Assembly (NCBI RefSeq): GCF_000801335.2
Contig: NZ_JSEH01000009.1
Location: 1-64,000, forward strand
DNA: 64,000 bases
Reading direction: 5' to 3'
DNA from: Desulfovibrio sp. TomC
Lineage (GTDB): Bacteria > Desulfobacterota > Desulfovibrionia > Desulfovibrionales > Desulfovibrionaceae
The notes under the pieces were generated by a model. The model made no database searches and was not told where the DNA came from. It saw only the letters and a program-made list of their open reading frames with translations. Shown here one piece after another: positions 35,171 through 43,611 of the stretch. Position 1 is the first letter of the stretch. Each line of letters opens with the position of its first letter. A program made the position numbers and the translations under genes.

Positions 35171-36505
35171 CTAACGGGACCTCCTGACGGGCATGGTGGC
35201 GAAGAAATCGAGGATCGACCGGGTGTTGGTTTCGGGGTCGAACAGGGCGGCCACGCGGGCCTGGCCGGCTTTGGCCAGGGCCAGGGCGGCGTTGCGGTCC
35301 CCGGCCAGGGCCATAATGGCCTCGGCAATGGCTTCCGGGTTGCGCTGGGGGACGAGCCTGCCGGTGACGCCGTCTTCCACCACTTCCGGGATGCCGCTGA
35401 CGTTGGTGGCCACCACGGGAATGCAGTGGGCCAGGGCCTCCATGATGACGTTGGGGATGCCGTCGCGGTCGCCGGAGGCGTGGATGACGCTTGGCATGAT
35501 GAAGATGTCGGTTGCGGCGTAGAGTTCGCTCATGCGGTCGTGGCTGACAAAGCCGGGCAAAAAGACCCGGGCGCGCAGGCCATGGGCCCGGATGCGGCGG
35601 CGGATGCGGGCGGTCGGCAGGGGCAGCCCGGCTCCGACCAGGGTGAGCTGGAAGGGGAAATTGCGGCGGGCCAGGAGGGCGCAGGCGTCGATTAAGACGT
35701 CAAAGCCCTTGGTGCGGCAAAACCGGCCCACGGCCAGCAGGCGGTAGGGCGGCTCCATGTGCACGGGCGAGGGGGTGCGGCCGGTCAGTGTCAGGCTGTT
35801 GTAGATCTGGCGGATTTTGCCGGCCGCCTGGGGGGCCTGTCCGGCCAGATAGGCGATATTGGCCTTGTTGTTGGTGTGGACAGCCACGGCGGCGCACAGT
35901 TTTTCGGCCAGTGCGCCGTCTGGCGGGTAGATGTCGCCGGCCCGGGCGGAAAAGGAAAAGGGCAGGCCGGTCAGGCGCGAGGCCACCCAGGCGGCCGTGG
36001 CCGGACCATTGGCCCAGCCGGCATGGATGTGTTCGATGCCGTCGGCCAGAAACCGCCGGGCCAGGGAAAATCCGGCGCACATGGCCAGGATGTTCTCGCC
36101 GGCCACCTCCAGGCAGCTCCAGCGCCGCCAGGGAATCGTGGCCAGGATGCGGGCCGATTCGATGGGCTTTGTAAGCAGCCACCAGGCCATGTCGGCCAGG
36201 ACGGCGGGAATGGCCCGCGCGCCGAGCCGGGTGACCGACGGAGCCACGGCAGCCATCTGGGGCGAAAGGTGTTTGCGGGCCTCGCCATAGAGGGAATAGA
36301 CCGAAAAGGGCATCCCGGCGGCTTTGGCGTTCTCCACCTCGCGGAAAATAAAGGTTTCCGAGGGCAGTGGATACCACAAGAGGATATAGGCTGTTTTGGG
36401 AAGGCTCAAAATATGTGCTCGCCGGACAGGGCTTGGCGTTTGGGACTCCGGCGGCGTTGTAGTCCAGGGAAGCGGTGCCTGTAAAGGCGTGGGTTGGAAC
36501 GGCAA
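35171..36505 (-). CDS. Family 4-type glycosyltransferase
   Basis: About 410-444 aa. The C-terminal GT-B domain is clear: RLLAVGRFCRTKGFDVLIDACALL, a LVGAGLPL loop, FLPGFVSHDRMSELYAATDIFIMPSVIHASGDRDGIPNVIMEALAHCIPVVATNVSGIPEVVEDGVTGRLVP (E-x7-E motif). It uses a nucleotide sugar to extend a saccharide. The start is uncertain: the open frame begins with TTG at 36505, another TTG lies at 36409 just before the conserved PKTAYILLWYPLPSETFI; no good ribosome site is seen at either. First gene of the asnB-MFS operon. Confidence 0.82.
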   Translation of the reverse strand: MPFQPTPLQAPLPWTTTPPESQTPSPVRRAHILSLPKTAYILLWYPLPSETFIFREVENAKAAGMPFSVYSLYGEARKHLSPQMAAVAPSVTRLGARAIPAVLADMAWWLLTKPIESARILATIPWRRWSCLEVAGENILAMCAGFSLARRFLADGIEHIHAGWANGPATAAWVASRLTGLPFSFSARAGDIYPPDGALAEKLCAAVAVHTNNKANIAYLAGQAPQAAGKIRQIYNSLTLTGRTPSPVHMEPPYRLLAVGRFCRTKGFDVLIDACALLARRNFPFQLTLVGAGLPLPTARIRRRIRAHGLRARVFLPGFVSHDRMSELYAATDIFIMPSVIHASGDRDGIPNVIMEALAHCIPVVATNVSGIPEVVEDGVTGRLVPQRNPEAIAEAIMALAGDRNAALALAKAGQARVAALFDPETNTRSILDFFATMPVRRSR

Positions 36506-36637
36506 AGGCTTGCGTGTCCGGCTGCGAACGGCTAAAGCTTATGGTGGGGCCTGCCGCATCCGGAGGCTTCGGGCAAGGGCAGGCGGACGGATACATCACA
36601 AATAGCCCACAGGGGCCAACGGCATTCGAGGGCGGCG

Positions 36638-37609
36638 ATGGCGCAAACCAATATTTTGCTGGAGACGGGGACCAACGAGCTTGAGATCATCGAGTTCTAC
36701 ATCGATGAGGATACCGAGCCGGGCGGCAAGCCGTACCGGGCGTATTACGGGGTCAACGTAGCCAAGGTGCTGGAGATCATCCGGTTGCCCAAAGTCACGG
36801 AGATGCCCCAGACGCCGCACCCCTGCGTGATCGGCACGTTCAACCTGCGCTCGCGGGTCATTCCGCTGATCGATCTGAGCCTGTGGCTCGGCAAGCCCAT
36901 GGCTCGGGACGAGAACACCAAGGTCATCGTCTCGGAGTTTAACAAGGTCATTAACGCCTTCATGGTGTCGGGCGTCACCCGCATCCACCGCCTGAGCTGG
37001 TCCGAGGTGGAACCGCCCTCGGGCTACGTGGCCCAGTTTGCCGCCAATAATTTCACCGGCGTGGTCAAGTTCCCGGACCACATCGTGTTGCTGCTCGATA
37101 TGGAGCAGATCATCTGGGATTTAAATCCCGCCCTGGCCATGAAGACCGAGCGTGAACGGGAACAGCTGTCCGTGCCCGATCCTGCCCAGGCCCCCTTGAA
37201 GACGCTGGTGGTGGACGACTCCAACTCCATTCGCCGGCTCATCGCTTCGTATCTGGAAAAAGACGGATTCGAGGTCATTCAGGACATTAACGGGCAAAAC
37301 GCCTGGGACCGGCTGGCGGCATGGCGCGAGGCGGCCGCCAAGGGCGGCGCGCCGCTCACGTCCAACGTCAGTCTGGTTGTGACCGACATCGAAATGCCAT
37401 CCATGGACGGGCATACGTTGTGCAAGAAAATCAAGGACGACCCGGTGCTCAAGACATTGCCGGTGATCCTTTTCTCGTCGCTCATTAACGACCAGCTGTA
37501 CCACAAGGGTTTGTCGGTCGGCGCGGATGACCAGGTGACCAAACCCGAGGTCGGCACCCTGGCCGAGCGGGCGCGAAAGCTCATCGAGGCCAGCCGGGCC
37601 AAGGGGTAG
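36638..37609 (+). CDS. cheV: Chemotaxis coupling protein CheV (CheW-REC)
   Basis: 323 aa. A CheW-like domain (residues about 15-165, YYGVNVAKVLEIIRLP...VIGTFNLRSRVIPLIDLSLWL) fused to a receiver domain (about 190-320, LKTLVVDDSNSIRRLI, phospho-acceptor in VVTDIEMPSMDGHTLC). It links receptors to CheA and tunes adaptation by phosphorylation. Divergent from the glycosyltransferase gene; the nearest MCP is at 29795-31912. Confidence 0.9.
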   Translation: MAQTNILLETGTNELEIIEFYIDEDTEPGGKPYRAYYGVNVAKVLEIIRLPKVTEMPQTPHPCVIGTFNLRSRVIPLIDLSLWLGKPMARDENTKVIVSEFNKVINAFMVSGVTRIHRLSWSEVEPPSGYVAQFAANNFTGVVKFPDHIVLLLDMEQIIWDLNPALAMKTEREREQLSVPDPAQAPLKTLVVDDSNSIRRLIASYLEKDGFEVIQDINGQNAWDRLAAWREAAAKGGAPLTSNVSLVVTDIEMPSMDGHTLCKKIKDDPVLKTLPVILFSSLINDQLYHKGLSVGADDQVTKPEVGTLAERARKLIEASRAKG

Positions 37610-37909
37610 AGCAGCCCCGTCCGGCCTGGATTTCGGGGCTGCCCGGGGCCGGCTGCGGCGATCTCAAGGCCTGCGTCAGCTGGTCTTCGCCCTGGCCGGG
37701 GGCTGGTTTCCGGCCGCGGGCTGCGACGACGTCAAGGCCGGCGCCTGGCTCGATCGGCCGAAATGGTGCTGCGGTCGGGAGCGGCAGTCGCCTGCGCCGG
37801 CCTGCCAGGCTTGGCAACGGCCGACAGGCGGTGCAGGGCATGCGGGGTACCCGCCCTGGTACGGACGGGTTGTTTGTCCGGGACTTTGACGTGTGGGCGG
37901 TCGCAATCC

Positions 37910-38584
37910 ATGCATATGCTGCTTGTGGTTCGCAAGGGACGGGCCAGGGACCGATTTGTCGAGGAGCTTTCCCGGCTTGGCGCAGGGTGCGACGTGGCCG
38001 ATACGCCGGAAGCATTGGTGCAGGCGGCCCGGCGTCGGCGCTACAACGGGGTGCTCTTTGACGTGCCGACCCTGGTTCGGGAAAAACAGCTGGACAAACG
38101 GCTGTTGCAGCATCTGGCCGAGATTTATCCTTCGGCGCGCCTCAAATATGATCCGGTCTCGGATCTGGTCTATGCCCTGGGCACGGACGCCGGGCCGCCG
38201 TCGCGGGACGGACTCTCGGTGTTTGTGGCGGCCTGCCGTGATTTCCTGCCGCGCAGCCTGCGCCGCGGGGAGCGGGTGGAGGCGAATCTGCCGGCGGTGT
38301 TGCGGCGAAGCCCTCCGGGGGACGGGAGCCTCGGCGCAAGCGGCGAAATGACCTGCACGCTCAATGTCTCCTATCTGGGCTGTTTCCTTTTTACGACCGC
38401 CCTCTGGGCTGTGGGGGACGCAGCCTGGGTGGAGTTTCCGGATGTGCTGGAAGGGGCGGTGCCGGCGCGGGTGGTCTGGCACGAAGCCTGGGCGCGGCGT
38501 CGGGCGGTGCCTGGGGTGGGCCTGGCCTTTTTGGAGATGCCGGAGGCGCTGCGCGCGGAATTGAGCCGGCTCGGCTGCGAATAG
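37910..38584 (+). CDS. PilZ-domain protein
   Basis: 224 aa (start ATG 37910 or 37916; ribosome site weak). The N-terminal half (LLVVRKGRARDRFVEELSRLGAGCDVADTPEALVQAA) looks like a degenerate receiver without phospho-acceptor. The C-terminal half has a PilZ-like barrel: RRGERVEANLPAVLRRS (the RxxxR region of c-di-GMP binding), TLNVSYLGCFLF (D/NxSxxG motif) and WVEFPDVLEGAVPARVVWHEAW. It probably binds cyclic di-GMP and controls motility or surface behaviour; the preceding gene is cheV. It ends 79 bp before tRNA-Ser. Confidence 0.75.
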   Translation: MHMLLVVRKGRARDRFVEELSRLGAGCDVADTPEALVQAARRRRYNGVLFDVPTLVREKQLDKRLLQHLAEIYPSARLKYDPVSDLVYALGTDAGPPSRDGLSVFVAACRDFLPRSLRRGERVEANLPAVLRRSPPGDGSLGASGEMTCTLNVSYLGCFLFTTALWAVGDAAWVEFPDVLEGAVPARVVWHEAWARRRAVPGVGLAFLEMPEALRAELSRLGCE

Positions 38585-38663
38585 GATGTGCCTGCCAAAC
38601 CAGCGGAACCCGCTGAAATGGATATTGCATGTGCGGGCAAAGGGCTTTAAACAGCCTTTCTGC

Positions 38664-38753
38664 GGAGGGATGGCCGAGCGGTTTAAGGCGGTGGTCTTGA
38701 AAACCATTGACGGGGTAACCCGTCCGGGGGTTCGAATCCCTCTCCCTCCGCCA
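38664..38753 (+). tRNA. tRNA-Ser (anticodon UGA)
   Basis: The 90-nt gene has acceptor arms GGAGGGA (38664-38670) and TCCCTCC (38743-38749), discriminator G and encoded CCA. The anticodon loop CTTGAAA gives UGA, a long variable arm (ACGGGGTAACCCGT) marks the serine type, and the T-arm is GGTTCGAAT-like. The 3' end is the integration site of the element that follows. Confidence 0.96.
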
Positions 38754-38764
38754 AATGATGATCC
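38748..38764 (+). other. attL core of the integrated element
   Basis: The 17-bp sequence CCGCCAAATGATGATCC spans the tRNA-Ser 3' end and recurs exactly at 56679-56695. Similarity continues outward on the element side (38770-38837 versus 56701-56767). It marks the left boundary of an element of about 17.9 kb. Confidence 0.85.
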
Positions 38765-38808
38765 AGCCAAGTCCGATACGATCCAAAAAGTAAGTAAATT
38801 CAGCGAGA

Positions 38809-38840
38809 AGTCCCGGAAAGATAGTCCGGGACTGTCTTTT
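38809..38840 (+). terminator. Hairpin terminator after tRNA-Ser
   Basis: AGTCCCGGA/TCCGGGACT stem (9 bp) with a 7-nt loop followed by GTCTTTT. It lies within the element's left arm, so integration replaces the tRNA's terminator. A near copy of the stem sits at 56739-56763. Confidence 0.75.
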
Positions 38841-38917
38841 AACGTCCATTGACATCCGGGGGCAAGAGGGGGCAGGAATGGGGGCAGCGCCACGGAATGG
38901 CAAAGGAGTTGCCCCCG

Positions 38918-40132
38918 ATGCTCACAGATACCGCAGTACGAAACGCAAAACCGGGAGCCAAAGCCGTCAAGCTGTTTGACGGTGGCGGCCTGTACTTGGA
39001 AGTTGCCCCGTCTGGGGGCAAGTGGTGGCGGCTCAAATATCGCCACGGGGGGAAAGAGAAGCGTATTTCCCTCGGCGTCTACCCTGCTGTGGGATTGAAG
39101 GACGCCCGTACCCGCCGTGACGAAGCGCGTAAACTCATTGCCAATGGCGTGGACCCGAGCAAGGCCCGTCAGGAAGAGAAGGCAGAGGCTGCAGCCGAGG
39201 CCCTGACCTTCGAGCATGTGGCCCGTGAATGGTATGAGCGCTTCAAACCCAAGTGGTCCGCCTCCCACTCCCTGGACGTGATCCAGCGGCTTGAAAAGAA
39301 CGTCTTTGCCTCCCTTGGTCCCAGGCCCATCCGCGACATTACCGCTCCCGAGCTTTTGGCCGCCGTCCGACTTATTGAAGGCCGTGGAGCCGTTGAAAGC
39401 GCCCGCCGCATCCTGCAAATGTGCGGTCAAATTTTTCGCTATGCCATCGCCACGGGACAGGCTGATCGGGACATTGCCGCCGATTTGCGCGGATCGCTGC
39501 CTCCTGCCAGGGAGAAGCACCACGCCAGCCTCACGGACCCCAAGGCCGTGGCACAACTGCTGAGAGCCATAGACGGTTACGAGGGCTCTATGGTGGCTCG
39601 TTGCGCCTTGCGTCTTGCCCCGCTTGTTTTTGTCCGCCCCGGCGAACTGCGCCATGCGGAATGGTCAGAAATCGACTTGGACAAGGCCGAATGGCGCATT
39701 CCCGCTGCCAAGATGAAGATGAAGGAGCAACATATTGTGCCGCTGTCCCGGCAGGCCGTTGCCATCCTGCTGGAACTGCATCCCCTGACCGGGGCGGGCA
39801 AGTACGTGTTCCCGTCCGTGCGGACCTCGGCAAGGCCCATGTCCGAAAACACCGTTTTGGCCGCCCTGCGTCGCATGGGCTACACCAAGGACGAAATGAC
39901 CGGCCACGGCTTTCGCTCCATGGCAAGCACCCTACTCAATGAAATGGGCTGGAACCGGGATGCCATCGAGCGCCAGCTTGCCCATGCCGAGCGCAACGCT
40001 GTCCGGGCGGCCTATAACTTTGCGGAGCATTTGCCCGAGCGCCGCAAGATGATGCAGGCCTGGGCCGACTACTTGGAGAAGCTCAAAGCCGGGGCGAAGG
40101 TGACGCCGCTGCACGCGGCGGCTGGCGAGTAG
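38918..40132 (+). CDS. int: Tyrosine integrase of the tRNA-Ser element
   Basis: 404 aa. N-terminal DUF4102 arm-binding domain (LTDTAVRNAKPGAKAVKLFDGGGLYLEV...RISLGVYPAVGLKDAR), core-binding region, and a catalytic domain with Arg in FVRPGELRHAEW, HGFRSMASTLL (H-x-x-R) and a terminal HAERNAVRAAYNF where the nucleophilic Tyr is expected. This is the P4/CP4-57 integrase type that uses tRNA 3' ends. ATG 38918 has AAGGAG 9 nt upstream; an ATG at 38897 is less likely. A degraded paralogue lies just past the right end of the element (56911-57143). Confidence 0.93.
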   Translation: MLTDTAVRNAKPGAKAVKLFDGGGLYLEVAPSGGKWWRLKYRHGGKEKRISLGVYPAVGLKDARTRRDEARKLIANGVDPSKARQEEKAEAAAEALTFEHVAREWYERFKPKWSASHSLDVIQRLEKNVFASLGPRPIRDITAPELLAAVRLIEGRGAVESARRILQMCGQIFRYAIATGQADRDIAADLRGSLPPAREKHHASLTDPKAVAQLLRAIDGYEGSMVARCALRLAPLVFVRPGELRHAEWSEIDLDKAEWRIPAAKMKMKEQHIVPLSRQAVAILLELHPLTGAGKYVFPSVRTSARPMSENTVLAALRRMGYTKDEMTGHGFRSMASTLLNEMGWNRDAIERQLAHAERNAVRAAYNFAEHLPERRKMMQAWADYLEKLKAGAKVTPLHAAAGE

Positions 40133-40240
40133 ACGACATTTCCAGGGCCTAGCCGGGGCCTCATGAACCCCGGCGAAAAGCCGCTTCCCTGGCGGCCTGG
40201 CCCTGGATCAATTCAGGGATGAAGCCGAGGGGGGCTTAAA

Positions 40241-41038
40241 ATGCCTGACGACGTTGTTAGCCGCGAGGATGTTTTTACCGCAAAGGAACTCCTGGCAAGG
40301 TGGAAATGCTCCACATATGATCTTCATTGCATGTCGATGGAAGGAGTTATAAAACCTCTTGTCGTAAATTCGATTATCGACAATGGCGGAGAACTGTATT
40401 TTGTATGCAAACAAGGGTATGGAATTGTTCAAATTAGATCGAGTCATCCACACATAAAATCGTACTGGCAACCTGAGCTATATGTATACTTAAAGAAAGA
40501 AGTTGATGATTTTTACGATGAATATAAATCAGTAATGAATGAAGTGTTTATTGGCCATGAGCAAACACTTTCCTGCGATGCCCCCCCTGTAGAGACTTGC
40601 CAAACAATAGCCGACCTTGAGCTCCGGCTTGAAGAGGCCACGCGAGAACGTGACGAAGCCATACGGGTCAGGGACGCCTTGGCGGGCAGGGCAGCTGCGC
40701 TTGAGGCCGAGCAAGAAGCGCCTGCAAGCCAAGAAGCAACTCCGGGGAATGCCAACATGCAGCTCGGTAGCCTCAAAACCCGGGTTAAAGAACTGACGGC
40801 CGGCTACGCAGGTGCCGCTAGGCTGGCCCACTTCATAACGTCCGAGGGGCCGAAGCAAGGCACCAACCCCTGGTCGGAGTCGGAAGTCTTGGCCCTGGCT
40901 GGCGAGCTTGGCGTCACTATCAAGGGTGACTGCCTGAAAGCCTTCAAGGCAGGGATGCCACCCGAGCTTGTGAAGAAGGGCGCTGGAGCACGCCCGACGA
41001 TTCCCCGCGAAGAATCCACCGACGTCGTGGGAAGCTAG
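40241..41038 (+). CDS. Mosaic hypothetical protein with coiled coil
   Basis: 265 aa. The first 125 codons are AT-rich and encode a globular segment (FTAKELLARWKCSTYDLHCMSMEGVI, resembling an excisionase-type helix at the start). From codon 127 on the DNA turns GC-rich and encodes a coiled coil (LELRLEEATRERDEAIRVRDALAGRAAALEAEQE) and a C-terminal domain (WSESEVLALAGELGVTIKGDC). The composition switch near 40615 looks like a fusion of two sources. Followed by its own terminator. Function unknown; location after int suggests an early or regulatory role. Confidence 0.65.
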   Translation: MPDDVVSREDVFTAKELLARWKCSTYDLHCMSMEGVIKPLVVNSIIDNGGELYFVCKQGYGIVQIRSSHPHIKSYWQPELYVYLKKEVDDFYDEYKSVMNEVFIGHEQTLSCDAPPVETCQTIADLELRLEEATRERDEAIRVRDALAGRAAALEAEQEAPASQEATPGNANMQLGSLKTRVKELTAGYAGAARLAHFITSEGPKQGTNPWSESEVLALAGELGVTIKGDCLKAFKAGMPPELVKKGAGARPTIPREESTDVVGS

Positions 41039-41087
41039 ACAGAACAAGGCTTCCTGGCGATTCCAAGAATTACCTAGCCTCGTGGAG

Positions 41088-41123
41088 AATGCCCCGGTGT
41101 CGTCAACGATGCCGGGGCATTTT
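41088..41123 (+). terminator. Terminator after the mosaic gene
   Basis: AATGCCCCGG/CCGGGGCATT, a 10-bp stem with a 14-nt loop, continuing into TT-G; it separates the 40241 gene from the alpA-replication block. Confidence 0.75.
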
Positions 41124-41247
41124 GTTGCGATGCCTGGGTATTATTTACGACGCGGGGGGTATTTTTCGCTTGAATAGTCCAACAAATATCAGGGCCAAGT
41201 GATCCGGGCCACCTGCATTGGTGGCCATACACAAAGGAGCTTGGCCC

Positions 41248-41469
41248 ATGACTACCCCACAGAACCTTTCCGATTCGGCTTTGTTGCGCCTACCCCAGGT
41301 GGTGGGCGACCAGAAGCGCGGTATTGCCCCCCTTGTCCCTGTCTGCAAAAGCACCTGGTGGCAATGGGTCCGTGAGGGCAAGGCCCCGAAGCCTGTCCGC
41401 ATCGGACCGCGTTGCGTCGCCTGGCGCGCCTCTGAAATTCGGGTCTTTCTTGATGGCCTGAAAGCGTAG
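41248..41469 (+). CDS. AlpA-family DNA-binding regulator
   Basis: 73 aa: SALLRLPQVV, then CKSTWWQWVREGKAPKPVRIGPRCVAWRASEIRVFLDGL, the MerR-like winged helix of AlpA (P4 Vis/CP4-57 AlpA). It typically controls excision or the replication genes of satellites and genomic islands. AAAGGAG 8 nt before ATG 41248 fixes the start. First gene of an operon reading into the zinc protein, DUF3987 and primase genes. Confidence 0.85.
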   Translation: MTTPQNLSDSALLRLPQVVGDQKRGIAPLVPVCKSTWWQWVREGKAPKPVRIGPRCVAWRASEIRVFLDGLKA

Positions 41470-41479
41470 GGGGCGTAGC

Positions 41480-41890
41480 ATGTCGCGCAAGAAAAAGGCC
41501 TCACGCCCTGACCGGGGGCACGAGGCCAAAAAGAAAAGCGGAAACACGTTCCCCGCCCTCATAGCGCTCCCAGGCAAATGGTGCAACGCCTACATGACTG
41601 GTCATGTTCCCCTGGCCGTAAGGGCAGCAGCCCTGGACGTGCTTGGCAAGCCCTGTGTGCTGTGTGGACGCTTATCTCGGTTCGCCGGGGCTATGGAATC
41701 GCCCGTAGTACTTGTGGGGCCGCCTCCCGGACCGGCAACCGTCATAGTCGGCCTATGCAAGGCTTGCGCCCCAAAAGAGTTGAGGGAGGGACGCGTAAAT
41801 GCGTTGCGGGAATCTCCCGAAGCCGTTGAGAAGATCCTTTCCGCTGTCCTCTTCGCGCTGGTCCCGCCGGCATCGGGGGCGGATCAATGA
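41480..41890 (+). CDS. Small zinc-binding-type protein in the replication operon
   Basis: 136 aa with a lysine-rich N-terminus (MSRKKKASRPDRGHEAKKKSG) and one CxxC...CxxC pair (CVLCGRLSRFAG...LCKACAP) compatible with a zinc ribbon. It starts 11 bp after alpA and its stop overlaps the next start (ATGA). Function unknown; nucleic-acid binding is likely from charge and zinc motif. Confidence 0.68.
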   Translation: MSRKKKASRPDRGHEAKKKSGNTFPALIALPGKWCNAYMTGHVPLAVRAAALDVLGKPCVLCGRLSRFAGAMESPVVLVGPPPGPATVIVGLCKACAPKELREGRVNALRESPEAVEKILSAVLFALVPPASGADQ

Positions 41891-43506
41891 TCGACCTCAA
41901 CGCCTATGCGGCCGAACGCTCCGGCCGCCATCCTCCTGAGGGTGGACCCGGACAGGCGTCCAACTTTTGCGACCCTGTCGTCATCGCCGCCGCGCTCCGT
42001 GAAGCGGCGGCTGAGGAAGTCAGGCCGGGGGAGGAACCGGGCCAGGCGGCCGAGGTCGCCAGACTGCCGCCACCTCCTGCCGTGCCGATTCATGTATTTC
42101 CAGCCCCCATTCAGGATTCTCTCACGGCAGCGGCCGAAGCCTTCCGTGTTCCGTTGGAAGTTCCTACCTGCGCCGTCCTGGCCATGGCCGCTGCTTGTAT
42201 CGGCCGGGCTCGAGGCGTCATCATCAAGGCCGGCTGGGTAGAACACGCCAACCTGTACCTTGCTCTGGTAGCAAAAAGCGGGCTGGGCAAGTCGCCATGT
42301 ACCCGGGCTTTCCTTGGGGCCATCTACAGGGCGGAAAAAGGTTGGAACGCGGAATGGAGCGAGAACCAGGACCGTTGGCAAGAAGAAATGGATGCTTGGC
42401 AGGATGCCAAGCGGAAGCACCGTCGCGGAGAAGGAGACGATCCCGGTCCCAAGCCCGATCAGCCTCGGCGGCGGCAACTGGTCCTTGATGACGCCACCAT
42501 AGAATCCATCACCGACGCCCTGACCGAAAATCCCCGCGGGCTGCTCTGGTGCCGGGATGAACTGGCCGGGTTGCTGATGGACATGGACAAGTACGCCGGC
42601 AAAGACGGGGCCACAAAAACCCGCCTCATGAGCGCCTACGACTCCGGGTCCTGGAAAGTGTCGCGCACGAATAAGGCCCGGATCGGGTTCATTGAACACG
42701 CAACCTTGTCTATCTTCGGCACCGTCCAGCCTAAGACTTTGGCCGGGATCTTCTGCGGACACGACGCGGCATCCGGTTTCCTTCCCCGGTTCCTTTTCAT
42801 TCGAGCCGTGCAGGATAAGCCGGCCACGTGGACGGACGCGACATTCGACGGCCGCGACCGGGAACGTATCGACAGCCTTGCCGCGTCCCTCCTTGCCCTG
42901 GACTTCGGAGACGATGGGAAGCCGGTCATTATTGGCGTGGATGGCGCGGCGAAGCGGCTTTATCGGGCATGGCATGACCGTCTTGCCATGGAAGCGTGGA
43001 TGGGCCCCGATGACGATTCCGATTCCCTCCTGTCCAAGCTGCGCGGCCAATGTTTGCGCCTGGCTTTGATCCTCCACGAAATGCACGCGGCAATCCTTGA
43101 GCGCGATGATCGAGCGCCGGTTGAGGAAGAAACCATGGCCGGGGCCATCGCGCTTTCGGATTGGCTGCGGGAGCACCAGGGCCACGCCTGGAAGCTCATT
43201 GGGAGCGCCGGCCAAGTGGTGGAAAGCGCTCCTTTGGATGTCCGGGTAGCGACCGCCATCGTGTCCCTTGAGGGGGAGATACAAGGCGGCCGGCTGCCCA
43301 CGGCCAAGGTGGCCGAGAAAGTCAACGCCGGCCTCGACCCCTCATTGCTGGTCGACGTGCGAGCCGTGGGCAAGGCTTGCTCTCGGCTCGGCCTAACCAT
43401 GGTCAAGACGAACGGTCCTCGGATGATCGAGGTCTTCCCCCATGTGCTCACACGGATGCGCGTTATCGGAAACGCCACAAACGCCACAAACGCCACAAAC
43501 CCATGA
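41887..43506 (+). CDS. DUF3987 P-loop replication protein
   Basis: 539 aa. Walker A in LVAKSGLGKSP (about residues 123-133), a Walker-B-like LLWCRDELAGLLMDMDKY, and the DUF3987 landmark segments GSWKVSRTNKARIGF and LSIFGTVQPKTLAG. DUF3987 (YfjI-type) proteins accompany primases in satellites and integrative elements and are thought to act as helicase or loader. The C-terminus reads NATNATNATNP because the gene runs into 9-bp repeats (43470-43496). Translationally coupled to the preceding gene. Confidence 0.83.
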   Translation: MIDLNAYAAERSGRHPPEGGPGQASNFCDPVVIAAALREAAAEEVRPGEEPGQAAEVARLPPPPAVPIHVFPAPIQDSLTAAAEAFRVPLEVPTCAVLAMAAACIGRARGVIIKAGWVEHANLYLALVAKSGLGKSPCTRAFLGAIYRAEKGWNAEWSENQDRWQEEMDAWQDAKRKHRRGEGDDPGPKPDQPRRRQLVLDDATIESITDALTENPRGLLWCRDELAGLLMDMDKYAGKDGATKTRLMSAYDSGSWKVSRTNKARIGFIEHATLSIFGTVQPKTLAGIFCGHDAASGFLPRFLFIRAVQDKPATWTDATFDGRDRERIDSLAASLLALDFGDDGKPVIIGVDGAAKRLYRAWHDRLAMEAWMGPDDDSDSLLSKLRGQCLRLALILHEMHAAILERDDRAPVEEETMAGAIALSDWLREHQGHAWKLIGSAGQVVESAPLDVRVATAIVSLEGEIQGGRLPTAKVAEKVNAGLDPSLLVDVRAVGKACSRLGLTMVKTNGPRMIEVFPHVLTRMRVIGNATNATNATNP

Positions 43507-43593
43507 ATAGTGCGGTTTCCCGGGCGTGGCGTTTCCAACACAAACGCCACAAACGCCACTCGCCCCGTGGCATTTGTGGCATGAGTGGCGTTC
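43470..43593. repeat. Iteron module A, left copy: candidate replication origin
   Basis: AAACGCCAC occurs at 43470, 43479 and 43488 (exact head-to-tail). A 29-bp spacer follows, then one inverted copy GTGGCGTTT at 43526-43534, 7 bp, and AAACGCCAC at 43542 and 43551. Three inverted variants follow at 43567, 43576 and 43585 (GTGGCATTT, GTGGCATGA, GTGGCGTTC). The stretch 43479-43534 is an exact 56-bp inverted repeat of 54767-54822, 11.2 kb away. It overlaps the end of the DUF3987 gene and stops 18 bp before the primase gene. 9-bp phased repeats beside a primase fit an initiator-binding origin. Confidence 0.8.
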
Positions 43594-43611
43594 CCCTAGA
43601 GGTAAATTAAG

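Noticed and set aside
36409-36637. A gene in the gap between the glycosyltransferase and cheV
   Set aside because: Frames here are short and overlap the uncertain start of the glycosyltransferase; no ribosome site or domain.
43470-43593. CRISPR array
   Set aside because: Repeats are 9 bp, directly abutting, partly inverted and without unique spacers; no cas genes.
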